Shown piece after piece: positions 34,766 through 42,864 of a DNA stretch of 42,865 bases. Below the pieces are notes generated by a model. The model was not told the origin of the DNA. It was given only the letters and a program-made list of their open reading frames with translations, and searched no databases. The stretch lies in NCBI GenBank assembly GCA_945865645.1, contig CAMBEI010000017.1, positions 1-42,865 on the forward strand, written 5' to 3'. This stretch comes from Chitinophaga pinensis (lineage in GTDB: Bacteria > Bacteroidota > Bacteroidia > Chitinophagales > Chitinophagaceae). The number at the start of each line of letters is the position of its first letter. The stretch's first letter is position 1. Position numbers and translations under genes: made by a program.

Positions 34766-35749
34766 TTATTTTTTCATATACATTACTTCTTTTACCAGTT
34801 TAACTGTACGAGGGATATCGGGTAAATAAAGTGCAACCAAATTGGGCGCGTAATGCATGGGTGCATCAGCAGAAGTTATTCTGCGTATGGGTGCATCTAA
34901 ATAATCAAAACCTTCTTTTTGTATACGATAGGTAATTTCCGATGATACGGAAGCAAAAGGCCATTGTTCTTCTACTATAACCAGCCGATTAGTCTTTTTT
35001 ACACTTTCCAATATGGTATACCAATCTAATGGACGAATAGTTGCTAGATCAATCACTTCAGCTTCTATGCCTTCTTTAGCTAATTCTTCAGCAGCACCTA
35101 GCGCTACTTTCATCATTTTATTAAATGAAACGATGGTTACATCTTTACCCTCTCTTTTAATAAAAGCCTTGCCAATGGGTAACAAATATTCTTCTTCTGG
35201 GACTTCCCCTTTTTCGCCATACATTACCTCGCTCTCCATAAAAATAATTGGATCATCGTCCCGAATGGCACTTTTTAATAAACCTTTTGCATCGTATGGA
35301 TTAGAAACAGAGATAACTTTTAATCCGGGAATGTTTGCATAAAGTGACTCAAAAGCAGTTGAATGTTGAGCACCTAGCTGACCAGCACTTCCATTTGCAC
35401 CTCTAAAAACAATTGGGCAACCAACTTGTCCTCCACTCATTGCCAGCATTTTAGAAGCAGTATTTAATATTTGATCTAAGGATAAAACTGCAAAATTCCA
35501 AGTCATAAATTCTACAATAGGTCGAAGTCCGTTTTGCGCTGCGCCTACTGCAATAGCCGTAAATCCAAGTTCGGCTATGGGAGTATCAATGATTCTTTTT
35601 TCGCCAAACTCTTCCAACATACCCTGACTTACTTTGTAAGCTCCATTATATTCAGCTACTTCTTCACCCATTAAAAAAACACGTTCATCTCTGCGCATTT
35701 CTTCTTGCATGGCTTCTCTTAAGGCTTCTCTAAAGGCAATTTGTCGCAT
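34766..35749 (-). CDS. pdhB: Pyruvate dehydrogenase E1 component, beta subunit
   Basis: Beta chain of the E1 heterotetramer, 327 residues. Typical blocks: REALREAMQEEMRRDERVFL, GEEVAEYNGAYKVSQGML, IDTPIAELGFTAIAVGAA (the glutamate contacts thiamine diphosphate), VFRGANGSAGQLGAQHSTAF and VIDLATIRPLDWYTI near the C-terminal transketolase domain. It works with pdhA at 30.1-31.1 kb. It has its own -7 element and stands apart from its partner, so balanced expression must come from separate promoters. Confidence 0.95.
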   Translation of the reverse strand: MRQIAFREALREAMQEEMRRDERVFLMGEEVAEYNGAYKVSQGMLEEFGEKRIIDTPIAELGFTAIAVGAAQNGLRPIVEFMTWNFAVLSLDQILNTASKMLAMSGGQVGCPIVFRGANGSAGQLGAQHSTAFESLYANIPGLKVISVSNPYDAKGLLKSAIRDDDPIIFMESEVMYGEKGEVPEEEYLLPIGKAFIKREGKDVTIVSFNKMMKVALGAAEELAKEGIEAEVIDLATIRPLDWYTILESVKKTNRLVIVEEQWPFASVSSEITYRIQKEGFDYLDAPIRRITSADAPMHYAPNLVALYLPDIPRTVKLVKEVMYMKK

Positions 35750-35773
35750 TTGTGTATTTTAATTATGAGGATG

Positions 35774-35781
35774 CAAATTTA
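35774..35781 (-). promoter_or_regulatory. Putative -7 element TAAATTTG before pdhB
   Basis: Exact TAnnTTTG match on the minus strand, 24 bases before the ATG at 35749. Confidence 0.55.
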
Positions 35782-35832
35782 TCTTATAAGAGGCAGATAA
35801 GCAAATTCATATTTATTTAAAATTTAGGAAAT

Positions 35833-35855
35833 AAAAAACGACTTAAAAAGAGTCG
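35833..35855 (-). terminator. Terminator after the TlpA-type gene
   Basis: On the minus strand a short CGACT / AGTCG stem (35851..35855 with 35839..35843) is followed by six T (35838..35833). It lies 26 bases after the stop of the upstream gene. The stem is only 5 bp. Confidence 0.5.
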
Positions 35856-35880
35856 GCTAAAGTATTTAATTTTGTAAGAT

Positions 35881-36987
35881 TTAATTGAGTAACTCTTTTA
35901 ATTTATCAATTAATTTATCACCAAATAAATTTTTTGCAATAATTCTGCCTTCTTTATCTAATAATAAATTAGAAGGAATTGCTTTTATATAATACTGCTC
36001 AGAAGTAGAATTTTTCCACCCCTGCAAATCACTTACTTGCTTCCATATTAAACCATCATCAATGATGGCTTTTTTCCATTTAGCAGCACCTTTTTCATTA
36101 TCGTAGGAAACCCCAAAAATTTCAAACCCTTTTGTATTATATACCTGGTAAGCCTTTACAATATTTGGATTTTCTTTACGGCAAGGGGCACACCAGCTTG
36201 CCCAAAAATCTACCAATACATATTTTCCTCTTAAAGAGCTTAAACTTAATTTAACTGTATTTGTATCTAATTGAGTAATTTCTGGTGCTATTTGTCCAAT
36301 GGCAATAGTCTTATAAATATCCAACATTTTTTTTACCTGCTCGCCAATGGCAGTATTTTTAATAGACGCGTGAAGTGCATTATATAATGGCTCTACCTCT
36401 ATAGCTTCGGCATAATATCCAAAATTTTCGGTAATTGCCATTGCACTACGATAAGATTTTGGATTATTTAAAACAAATGATTTTATAAAACTTCTTTTCC
36501 TTTCTGTCATTAAAGACTCTAATTTATCAAGACTATCCAAAGCCGCCTTGTCCTTTTTTTTATTGGCTATATCATAAGCTGCATAGTATTTTTCTTCTTC
36601 TGTATTTACAGGTTTAAGAAAATCAGACAATTTCTTGTCATCCAAATTAAGGGCAGATCCGCTAATTACAAGATCTTTTAATTTATCACCGTCGCCACTT
36701 ACATATAAATTGCCCGGCTCTACAAAAAATCTTAAGTTATCATCTTTATGGTCTTTCATGGTTATAAAAGCAGTTGCGGGTTTTTCCACATTGCCATTAA
36801 AAAGGAAAACGCCATTATCTATATTGGCAGAATCTTTTACAGTTGTGCTACTGCCATATACTGTTAAGAAAATTTTACCTGTTTTAACTTTATTAAATTT
36901 ACCTGAAATGGTAAAAGCTGAATCTTGCTTTTGTGCATACGTGCTAAACGACAGTAACAAAAAAAGATATAAAAATATTTGTTTCAT
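35881..36987 (-). CDS. TlpA/ResA-type thioredoxin-fold protein with DUF4369 domain
   Basis: A 368-residue exported protein. The signal peptide is residues 1-18 (MKQIFLYLFLLLSFSTYA). A beta-rich DUF4369-like domain follows (about 24-115, FTISGKFNKVKTGKIFLTVY), then a helical linker rich in Lys, and a thioredoxin fold from about 230 with WCAPC at 265-269 (FWASWCAPCRKENP) and the cis-Pro loop AIPSNLLLDKEG. It is likely a periplasmic thiol-disulfide reductase, common in many copies in Bacteroidota. It lies 33 bases after the thiolase gene and is probably cotranscribed with it. Confidence 0.9.
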   Translation of the reverse strand: MKQIFLYLFLLLSFSTYAQKQDSAFTISGKFNKVKTGKIFLTVYGSSTTVKDSANIDNGVFLFNGNVEKPATAFITMKDHKDDNLRFFVEPGNLYVSGDGDKLKDLVISGSALNLDDKKLSDFLKPVNTEEEKYYAAYDIANKKKDKAALDSLDKLESLMTERKRSFIKSFVLNNPKSYRSAMAITENFGYYAEAIEVEPLYNALHASIKNTAIGEQVKKMLDIYKTIAIGQIAPEITQLDTNTVKLSLSSLRGKYVLVDFWASWCAPCRKENPNIVKAYQVYNTKGFEIFGVSYDNEKGAAKWKKAIIDDGLIWKQVSDLQGWKNSTSEQYYIKAIPSNLLLDKEGRIIAKNLFGDKLIDKLKELLN

Positions 36988-37020
36988 AAAAATTATTGAT
37001 TGATTAAATAAGGTTAAATT

Positions 37021-38199
37021 TTAAACACTTTCAATAACAATCGCCGATGCTCCACCTCCTCCATTACAAATGCCTGCCGCACCATACTTTGCATTATTTT
37101 GTTTTAAAACATTAAGCAAGGTTACAATAATTCTTGCGCCACTGCAACCTAAAGGATGACCAAGTGATACTGCACCACCATTTACATTTACTCTAGTAGG
37201 ATCTAGTTTCATACGTTTACTATTTTCAATTCCTACAACCGAAAATGCTTCATTAAGTTCCCAATAAGCAATGTCTTCCATCTTTAACCCTGCTTTGGCA
37301 ACTGCTTTAGGCAAGGCTAATGACGGGCTAGTGGTAAACCACTCTGGAGCTTGCTCTACATCGGCATAGCTTAGTATTTTTCCAATTGGTTTTAAGCCCA
37401 GCTCATTTGCTTTTTCTTTACTCATTAATACCAAAGCTGCAGCGCCATCATTCATCGTAGATGCGTTGGCGGCAGTAACAGTTCCGTCCTTTTGAAAAGC
37501 CCCTTTTAATGTGGCTATCTTATCAAATTTTACATTAAAAGGCTCTTCGTCTTTAGCAAATAAAATGGTATCTCCGTTTCGTTGTGTAATTGATACGGGC
37601 ACAATTTCAGTATCAAATTTACCAGATTCAATAGCAGCTTGACTACGTTTGTAGCTTTCTATGGCAAATGCATCCTGTTCTTCGCGACTAATACCACAAG
37701 TAGATGCACACATATCTGCTGCAATACCCATTGCTTTGTCATCATACACATCTGTAAGCCCGTCTTTGGCTAACCCATCTATGAAACTGGCGTTGCCGTA
37801 TTTATTTCCCCAGCGCATAGTATCTACATAAAAAGGTACATTACTCATACTCTCCATTCCACCTGCAACAACAATATCTGCATCGCCTAATAATATACTT
37901 TGTGTTGCCTGAGCAATCGCTTTCATACCACTAGCACAAACTTTATTTATGGTAGTGCAATTTACTTCATTGGGTAAGCCTGCAAATTTTGCTGCCTGCC
38001 TTGCAGGTGCTTGTCCTAAGTTTGCTTGCATTACAGCGCCCATCAATACCTCGTTTACTAACACTGGATTTACATCTGCTTTTTCTAATGCGCCCTTTAT
38101 AGCAAATGCGCCCAACTGCGTGGCAGTAAAACTTTTTAATGAGCCGCCAAAACTTCCAATTGGCGTACGAACAGCCGAAATAATAAATACTTCTTTCAT
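37021..38199 (-). CDS. Acetyl-CoA C-acetyltransferase (thiolase)
   Basis: A 392-residue thiolase that condenses or cleaves acetoacetyl-CoA. The nucleophilic Cys88 lies in NKVCASGMKA, the activating histidine in SLGHPLGCSGARI, the second cysteine in GICNGGGGASAI, and the NEAF motif in YWELNEAFSV. The length is normal for the biosynthetic/AtoB type rather than longer FadA fusions. The substrate chain length cannot be read. It heads a probable two-gene unit with the TlpA-type gene. Confidence 0.95.
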   Translation of the reverse strand: MKEVFIISAVRTPIGSFGGSLKSFTATQLGAFAIKGALEKADVNPVLVNEVLMGAVMQANLGQAPARQAAKFAGLPNEVNCTTINKVCASGMKAIAQATQSILLGDADIVVAGGMESMSNVPFYVDTMRWGNKYGNASFIDGLAKDGLTDVYDDKAMGIAADMCASTCGISREEQDAFAIESYKRSQAAIESGKFDTEIVPVSITQRNGDTILFAKDEEPFNVKFDKIATLKGAFQKDGTVTAANASTMNDGAAALVLMSKEKANELGLKPIGKILSYADVEQAPEWFTTSPSLALPKAVAKAGLKMEDIAYWELNEAFSVVGIENSKRMKLDPTRVNVNGGAVSLGHPLGCSGARIIVTLLNVLKQNNAKYGAAGICNGGGGASAIVIESV

Positions 38200-38219
38200 A
38201 TAACTTTTTATTTAATTTA

Positions 38220-38227
38220 CAAAGGTA
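38220..38227 (-). promoter_or_regulatory. Putative -7 element TACCTTTG before the thiolase gene
   Basis: Exact TAnnTTTG match on the minus strand, 20 bases before the ATG at 38199. Confidence 0.5.
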
Positions 38228-38337
38228 AGAATTATCAATTTAGATGTTAATTATTTGCTTAATTAAGCTTCCTTAAACTCAAGTAAAAAATGTGAATTTT
38301 AAAAAATTTAATCAAAAAAATTAAGAAAAATCAATAA

Positions 38338-39396
38338 CTACTGTAATTTAATGCGTGGATCCACAACTCTGTATAGTACATCAGCAAAAAAGTTAATGAG
38401 AATAAAAATACAAGCACTTAATAAAACAGACCCCATAACTACTGGGTAGTCTAATTTTTCTAATGCATCTACTGTTATTTTACCAATACCTTTCCATCCA
38501 AAAATATACTCTACAAAAAAAGCACCTGCTAATAGCTCAGCAAACCAACCTGTAATAGCTGTTATTAGCGGGTTTAATGCATTGCGTAAAGCATGTGTAT
38601 AAAGGATTTTATTTTTACTTAATCCCTTTGCATAAGCGGTACGAATATAATCCTGACTTAACACATCTAACATAGCACTTCGAGTTAGTTGAGTAATAAT
38701 AGCAAGTGGCCTAATTCCTAAGGTAAATGCGGGTAGTATTAGGTTTTTAAGACTTAAATATTTTTCGCCGGTTATTTCATCCAAATCAAACCAGCTACCA
38801 GTTAAATTTAATCCAGTATAGGAATGAAGAACTACTCCAAAAATATAGGCAATGATAATTCCCATAAAAAAAGAAGGTGCTGATATACCAGTAATGCTAG
38901 AAAAAACAGCCGTTGTATCCAACCATGTTCCTTTTTTAACAGCAGCCGTTAATCCTAATAAAATACCAATAACAGTTGCACAAAACATGGCAGTAAAGGC
39001 TAAAATTAAAGTTCCTGGTAATGCTTCCATTAATACTTTGCCTACTTCTTTTTTGGTTTGATAACTTTTTCGCAGATAGGGAATCTTAATGCCAGCTTGA
39101 TAAAATGCAGAGGTAATGCCTCCAATAAAAAAACCTTTAAGTTGTTTCTCTTCTATATCTATTTTAGTATGCACACATATCGGGGATACATCATTTATAT
39201 ATAATATAAACTGTTTCCATTTGGGCTGATCTAAATATAAATCCTTGCGAATATTATCCATTGTTTTTTTATCGCCAGTTTGGCCTACAATCATTCTTGC
39301 AGGATCACCAAACCCTTGAAACATAATAAAAACAAGTACTACGACGCCTAGCAGCACCAAAAGTGAATAAATGATTTTATTAAAAAAATAATTCAA
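38338..39396 (-). CDS. DppB-type ABC transporter permease
   Basis: A 352-residue inner-membrane permease of the dipeptide/oligopeptide/nickel ABC family. The N-terminus (SLLVLLGVVVLVFIMFQGFG, DPAR) and about six hydrophobic segments are typical. The EAA-like cytoplasmic loop DYIRTAYAKGLSKNKILYTH, followed by LRNALNPLIT, contacts the ATPase. The C-terminus GWKGIGKITVDALEKLDYP is a family block. A polar insert of about 70 residues after the first helix is longer than in E. coli DppB but usual in Bacteroidota. No DppC, ATPase or binding protein is adjacent. It is last in a probable unit with the BT_3928-like gene, 27 bases apart. Confidence 0.88.
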   Translation of the reverse strand: MNYFFNKIIYSLLVLLGVVVLVFIMFQGFGDPARMIVGQTGDKKTMDNIRKDLYLDQPKWKQFILYINDVSPICVHTKIDIEEKQLKGFFIGGITSAFYQAGIKIPYLRKSYQTKKEVGKVLMEALPGTLILAFTAMFCATVIGILLGLTAAVKKGTWLDTTAVFSSITGISAPSFFMGIIIAYIFGVVLHSYTGLNLTGSWFDLDEITGEKYLSLKNLILPAFTLGIRPLAIITQLTRSAMLDVLSQDYIRTAYAKGLSKNKILYTHALRNALNPLITAITGWFAELLAGAFFVEYIFGWKGIGKITVDALEKLDYPVVMGSVLLSACIFILINFFADVLYRVVDPRIKLQ

Positions 39397-39423
39397 CAGT
39401 TAATATTTAAATGTTAAATATTA

Positions 39424-40527
39424 TCAATTATTTAATTTAAAATAATCGATGGCAGAATGTTTACTTTTAATAACGGCTCCATTCATTAAAAATAAAGTTG
39501 GGTTAACTCTCGCAGCAGTTTTAATAGCTGTAGCATCGCAGGCTAAAATAATTAACCCCTTTATAGAAAATATTTTTTTTGCTGTTGTAGGATCAGAGGT
39601 GACTAAATAAACAGGCTCCTTTGTGTTGTAATAAAATTTATTAAAAGTAGCATACCAGGCATCTTTTGATTTATTAAAATCATTTGCTAAAATTAAAAAA
39701 TAATCTCCCGAATTATTTAAAATCGCTTCGGTTGTATCATTCCCATTTTCAGTTTTTAAAATAAAATCATTTATAAGGGGTGTATTGTTTTTACCTTTTT
39801 CTATCAGAATTTGTTTTCTATCTACAAATTCCCAACTACTATCCGGTAGTGTAGTAACATTAAAATCTTTATTAACTCCATTTTTTTTATAAACGAATGA
39901 ATAATCAAATTTATCAGGTATAGCATCTTTTGGCATTTTGCGAAGTTCCAAAATATTATTACCTACTTTAAAAGGCAGGCAATCTTTAACTGGTAAATGT
40001 TTTAATACATACCATTGCAAGCCCAAAACAGTGATAAGTGAAAATAAAAAAAATAAAATATTTAATGTATTTGAAAAAACAGGTTTTAGGTATTTATTAC
40101 CATATAAGATTAAAATAACCAACGCCAATAGTACAATATCTTTTATAAAAGTTTGTATAGGTGTGAGTGGAATACAATCTCCAAAGCATCCGCAGGACCT
40201 TATTTTATCACTAAATAAAACATAACTAGTAAGAAAAGTGAAAAATAAAGTTAATAATAATAATAGCCAGGAAATCATTTTAGTTCTCCAGCCCAACAAG
40301 AGGGAAATGCCTAATATAACTTCAAGTGTAATTATTAAAATTGAAAATAATAAGGCCTGCTCATTTAGATAAATCATCAAGTTTTTAATTATTGTAATTG
40401 ATGACCATACTTCAAAAAACTCTTGCATTTTATAGGCAAGACCTAATGGATCAATAGCTTTTACCAATCCTGAAAAAACAAATAAGCCCCCTACTAAAAT
40501 ACGGGCTGAGTTCACTAATAATTTCAT
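39424..40527 (-). CDS. BT_3928-like DoxX/MauE-type membrane protein
   Basis: A 367-residue protein with four N-terminal membrane helices of DoxX/MauE type (RILVGGLFVFSGLVKAIDPL; later GWRTKMISWLLLLLTLFFTF) and the cysteine cluster CGCFGDC (C112, C114, C118) before helix four. A fifth helix leads to a soluble domain (about 200-367) that looks thioredoxin-like (YFLILANDFNKSKDAW, FSIKGLIILACDATAIK, NPTLFLMNGAVI) but lacks CxxC. It matches the BT_3928 family of Bacteroidota. The proposed redox role is inference from MauE and the cysteines. It sits 62 bases after the DUF1599 gene in the same direction. Confidence 0.82.
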   Translation of the reverse strand: MKLLVNSARILVGGLFVFSGLVKAIDPLGLAYKMQEFFEVWSSITIIKNLMIYLNEQALLFSILIITLEVILGISLLLGWRTKMISWLLLLLTLFFTFLTSYVLFSDKIRSCGCFGDCIPLTPIQTFIKDIVLLALVILILYGNKYLKPVFSNTLNILFFLFSLITVLGLQWYVLKHLPVKDCLPFKVGNNILELRKMPKDAIPDKFDYSFVYKKNGVNKDFNVTTLPDSSWEFVDRKQILIEKGKNNTPLINDFILKTENGNDTTEAILNNSGDYFLILANDFNKSKDAWYATFNKFYYNTKEPVYLVTSDPTTAKKIFSIKGLIILACDATAIKTAARVNPTLFLMNGAVIKSKHSAIDYFKLNN

Positions 40528-40589
40528 GCCGATATTATTTATTTATTCATTTTTTATTGACCCTGCTTATTATATAAACGCTAAAACAG

Positions 40590-41132
40590 TTAATGAATTT
40601 TTTCCTCTATTAATATTAACCCAAAAGCAGCATAATTTATAATGTCGTAAAAATTGGCATCAATACCTTCACTTACGAGTGTCTTGCCGCTATTAAGCAA
40701 TATTTGTTTTATACGCAAAATTTTGGCCAAAGTAAGGTCTATAAAACTTTCCTGACTCATCTCCCGCCAGGCCTCACCATAGTCGTGATTTTTATCTAGC
40801 ATCAATTGCTTAGCAATTGCAATTTTTTCATTGTACAATTGTTCAACTATTTCATAAGACAATTCCTCTTGTTCCTCATCTTTAATATCAAGCTGAATTA
40901 ATCCAATAATTCCATAATTTAATATGCCTTTAAGTTCACTTCTAATATCATCTTCTATTTTTTGCACTCCCGTTTGCTGAATAGTACGTATTCGCTTTGC
41001 TTTTATATAAATTTGGTCGGCTACAGAAATGGTTCTGTATACCCGCCAAGATGTGCCGTAATCTTTTGTTTTTTGCAAAAAGGTAATCTTACAGTCTTTT
41101 ACTGCCTGATCGTATTGTTGGTTTGTACTCAT
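40590..41132 (-). CDS. DUF1599 protein, internally duplicated
   Basis: A 180-residue protein built of two similar halves: KDYGTSWR (23-30) to LNYGIIGLI (71-79), and HDYGEAWR (116-123) to INYAAFGLI (165-173). This is the DUF1599 domain, described in the literature as a nucleotide-modification-associated domain from its phage contexts; its role in cellular genomes is unknown. It is mostly helical and soluble. In Bacteroidota it is often found beside folP, as here (divergent). It is first in a unit with the BT_3928-like gene and the permease. Confidence 0.85.
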   Translation of the reverse strand: MSTNQQYDQAVKDCKITFLQKTKDYGTSWRVYRTISVADQIYIKAKRIRTIQQTGVQKIEDDIRSELKGILNYGIIGLIQLDIKDEEQEELSYEIVEQLYNEKIAIAKQLMLDKNHDYGEAWREMSQESFIDLTLAKILRIKQILLNSGKTLVSEGIDANFYDIINYAAFGLILIEEKIH

Positions 41133-41170
41133 TTGTCGTTGTGCATTTGTAACTTAGTGCGATTTTAGAC

Positions 41171-41178
41171 CAAAAATA
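41171..41178 (-). promoter_or_regulatory. Putative -7 element TATTTTTG before the DUF1599 gene
   Basis: Exact TAnnTTTG match on the minus strand, 38 bases before the ATG at 41132, in the short divergent gap with folP. Confidence 0.4.
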
Positions 41179-41193
41179 ATTGAAAAAGATTTG

Positions 41194-42027
41194 ATGAACA
41201 GCATAAACTGTAAAGGAAAATTAATTAATGTGTCACAGCCAATGGTTATGGGCATTATTAATGCCACACCCGACTCATTTTATGAAGGGCATCTAAAATT
41301 AAATACCGAGCAACTTATTCAATTTGCAGGACAAATGATTAATTCGGGTGCAGGCATTTTAGATATTGGAGGCATTAGTACTAAACCAGGCAGTAATCCT
41401 ATTTCAATTGAAGAGGAAATAGATCGAGTTTTACCGGCTATAGAATCCATTCATTCAGTATTTCCCGAAATGGTTTTATCCATAGACACCCACAGCAGCA
41501 AAGTGGCTAAAGAAGCTGTAAAAGCTGGGGCTTCTATAATAAACGACATTAGTGCTGGAAATTTAGATGAGCAAATGATAGAAACTGTTGCCAGTTTACA
41601 AGTTCCCTATATTATTATGCACATGCAAGGCGTACCTTCAGAAATGCAAAAAAACCCTGTTTATAAAGAGGTAGTAAAAGAAGTTTTAGATTTTTTTATT
41701 TTAAAAATTGAATCTTGCAGTAAAGCAGGTATTAAAGATTTAATTATTGACCCAGGTTTTGGTTTTGGCAAGACTATTGAACATAATTTTCAGTTATTAA
41801 AAGAACTGTCTGCCTTAACTATTTTAAACAAGCCCATTTTGGTTGGACTATCTAGAAAGAGCATTATTTATAAAACCCTTAACGTTGCTGCGATAGAAGC
41901 TTTAAATGGCACTACTGTATTAAACACCATAGCTTTATTAAATGGGGCTAGAATACTGCGGGTACATGATGTTAAAGAAGCAACAGAAGCTGTAAGGCTC
42001 TTTAATGCATATAAAAAAGCGCCCTGA
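41194..42027 (+). CDS. folP: Dihydropteroate synthase
   Basis: Folate-pathway enzyme joining p-aminobenzoate to hydroxymethyl-dihydropterin diphosphate; the sulfonamide target. The 277 residues show VMGIINATPDSFYEGH, GAGILDIGGISTKPGS, LSIDTHSSKVAKEAVKAG, IINDISAG, IIMHMQGVPSEMQ, IIDPGFGFGK, VGLSRKS and the C-terminal ILRVHDV, covering all pterin and pABA contact loops. I use ATG 41194; a TTG directly precedes it. The last codons (AAA AAA GCG CCC TGA) also form part of the downstream hairpin. Confidence 0.97.
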   Translation: MNSINCKGKLINVSQPMVMGIINATPDSFYEGHLKLNTEQLIQFAGQMINSGAGILDIGGISTKPGSNPISIEEEIDRVLPAIESIHSVFPEMVLSIDTHSSKVAKEAVKAGASIINDISAGNLDEQMIETVASLQVPYIIMHMQGVPSEMQKNPVYKEVVKEVLDFFILKIESCSKAGIKDLIIDPGFGFGKTIEHNFQLLKELSALTILNKPILVGLSRKSIIYKTLNVAAIEALNGTTVLNTIALLNGARILRVHDVKEATEAVRLFNAYKKAP

Positions 42028-42042
42028 ATAAATTCAGGGCGC
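42013..42042 (-). terminator. Terminator of the FKBP gene, overlapping the folP 3' end
   Basis: The stem GCGCCCTGAA (42019..42028) / TTCAGGGCGC (42033..42042) has a four-base loop. On the minus strand it is followed by six T (42018..42013), which are the two AAA lysine codons of folP on the plus strand. It is therefore an intrinsic terminator for the FKBP gene. On the plus strand it offers a hairpin without a T-run for folP. Confidence 0.8.
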
Positions 42043-42066
42043 ATATAAATTAAATAAATTATTATA

Positions 42067-42864
42067 TTATTTGTCAGCTTTTTTTTGGGTACTATCTAAA
42101 TTTTGTCCTTGTTTCATTTTATCCATCATTTCTTCCTGCATAGCTTTTTGTTTAGCAGCATAAGCTTCTTCCGTAGTAACATCAATAACTTCAATATCAA
42201 AAATTAAATTTTCATTAGGCTTAATTTCACTGCCATTACCACTAGCCCCATAAGCCAGTACAGATGGGATATATATGGTTGCTTTAGTGCCTTTTTGCAG
42301 TTGCATTAAAGCATCTGTCCAACCTAATATTACACTGCCAATTTCCATCATATTAACGCTATAAGGCTGTACATGATTAAATTTAGGATCTATATTCGAA
42401 TCAAAAACACGAGAGCTATCTAAAGTTTTTCCAGTGTAATTAACAACAACAATACTGTTGTTATTAATTTTTTCTCCGGTACCAGCTGCATTAATAGCTA
42501 CATAAGTGCCCCATTTATTTGGTGTGGCTTTAATATTGTTTTTTAATAGATAATCGTTAATGATTTTTTTATCCATAACCAGTTGGTCTTTTTTACTAAG
42601 AAGCATTTTTTCAATCTCTACCATTTGCTTTTTGTACATTTTTGGCTTAGCTATAATTATTTCAGCTGCATTAGCACTATCAGCTTGTTCTTTCGTTTCA
42701 AAAATATTAAGCAATGAAACATGGGTATATAGATATTTCCCTTTTTGCATAAAAGGAGGCATTTCACTTGGCGAATTTTTAAATGCGGAGTCGCTTAGCA
42801 ATCTTAGAACCAGACTATCGCCTTTTTTCATCTGGATTAAAATTTTAAAATAAGCAATAGGTGT
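42067..42864 (-). CDS. FKBP-type peptidyl-prolyl isomerase (5' end outside window)
   Basis: The frame stays open beyond the ATG at 42831 to the window edge (…TPIAYFKILIQ before it), so the true start is outside. At least 265 residues: the end of a first FKBP-like domain (MKKGDSLVLRLLSDSAFKN, PPFMQKGKYLYTHVSLLNIF), a helical linker, then a complete FKBP domain (SIVVVNYTGKTLDSSRVFDS, MEIGSVILGWTDALMQLQKG, TKATIYIPSVLAYGASG, NLIFDIEVIDV). A Met/Gln/Lys-rich tail ends the protein. Such tandem forms in Bacteroidota are usually lipoproteins or periplasmic folding helpers; the anchor cannot be seen here. Confidence 0.9.
   Translation of the reverse strand, partial: TPIAYFKILIQMKKGDSLVLRLLSDSAFKNSPSEMPPFMQKGKYLYTHVSLLNIFETKEQADSANAAEIIIAKPKMYKKQMVEIEKMLLSKKDQLVMDKKIINDYLLKNNIKATPNKWGTYVAINAAGTGEKINNNSIVVVNYTGKTLDSSRVFDSNIDPKFNHVQPYSVNMMEIGSVILGWTDALMQLQKGTKATIYIPSVLAYGASGNGSEIKPNENLIFDIEVIDVTTEEAYAAKQKAMQEEMMDKMKQGQNLDSTQKKADK

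Noticed and set aside
40590..42027. DUF1599 as part of a phage DNA-modification cassette
   Set aside because: Its neighbours are folP and membrane housekeeping genes; no phage or modification genes are present.
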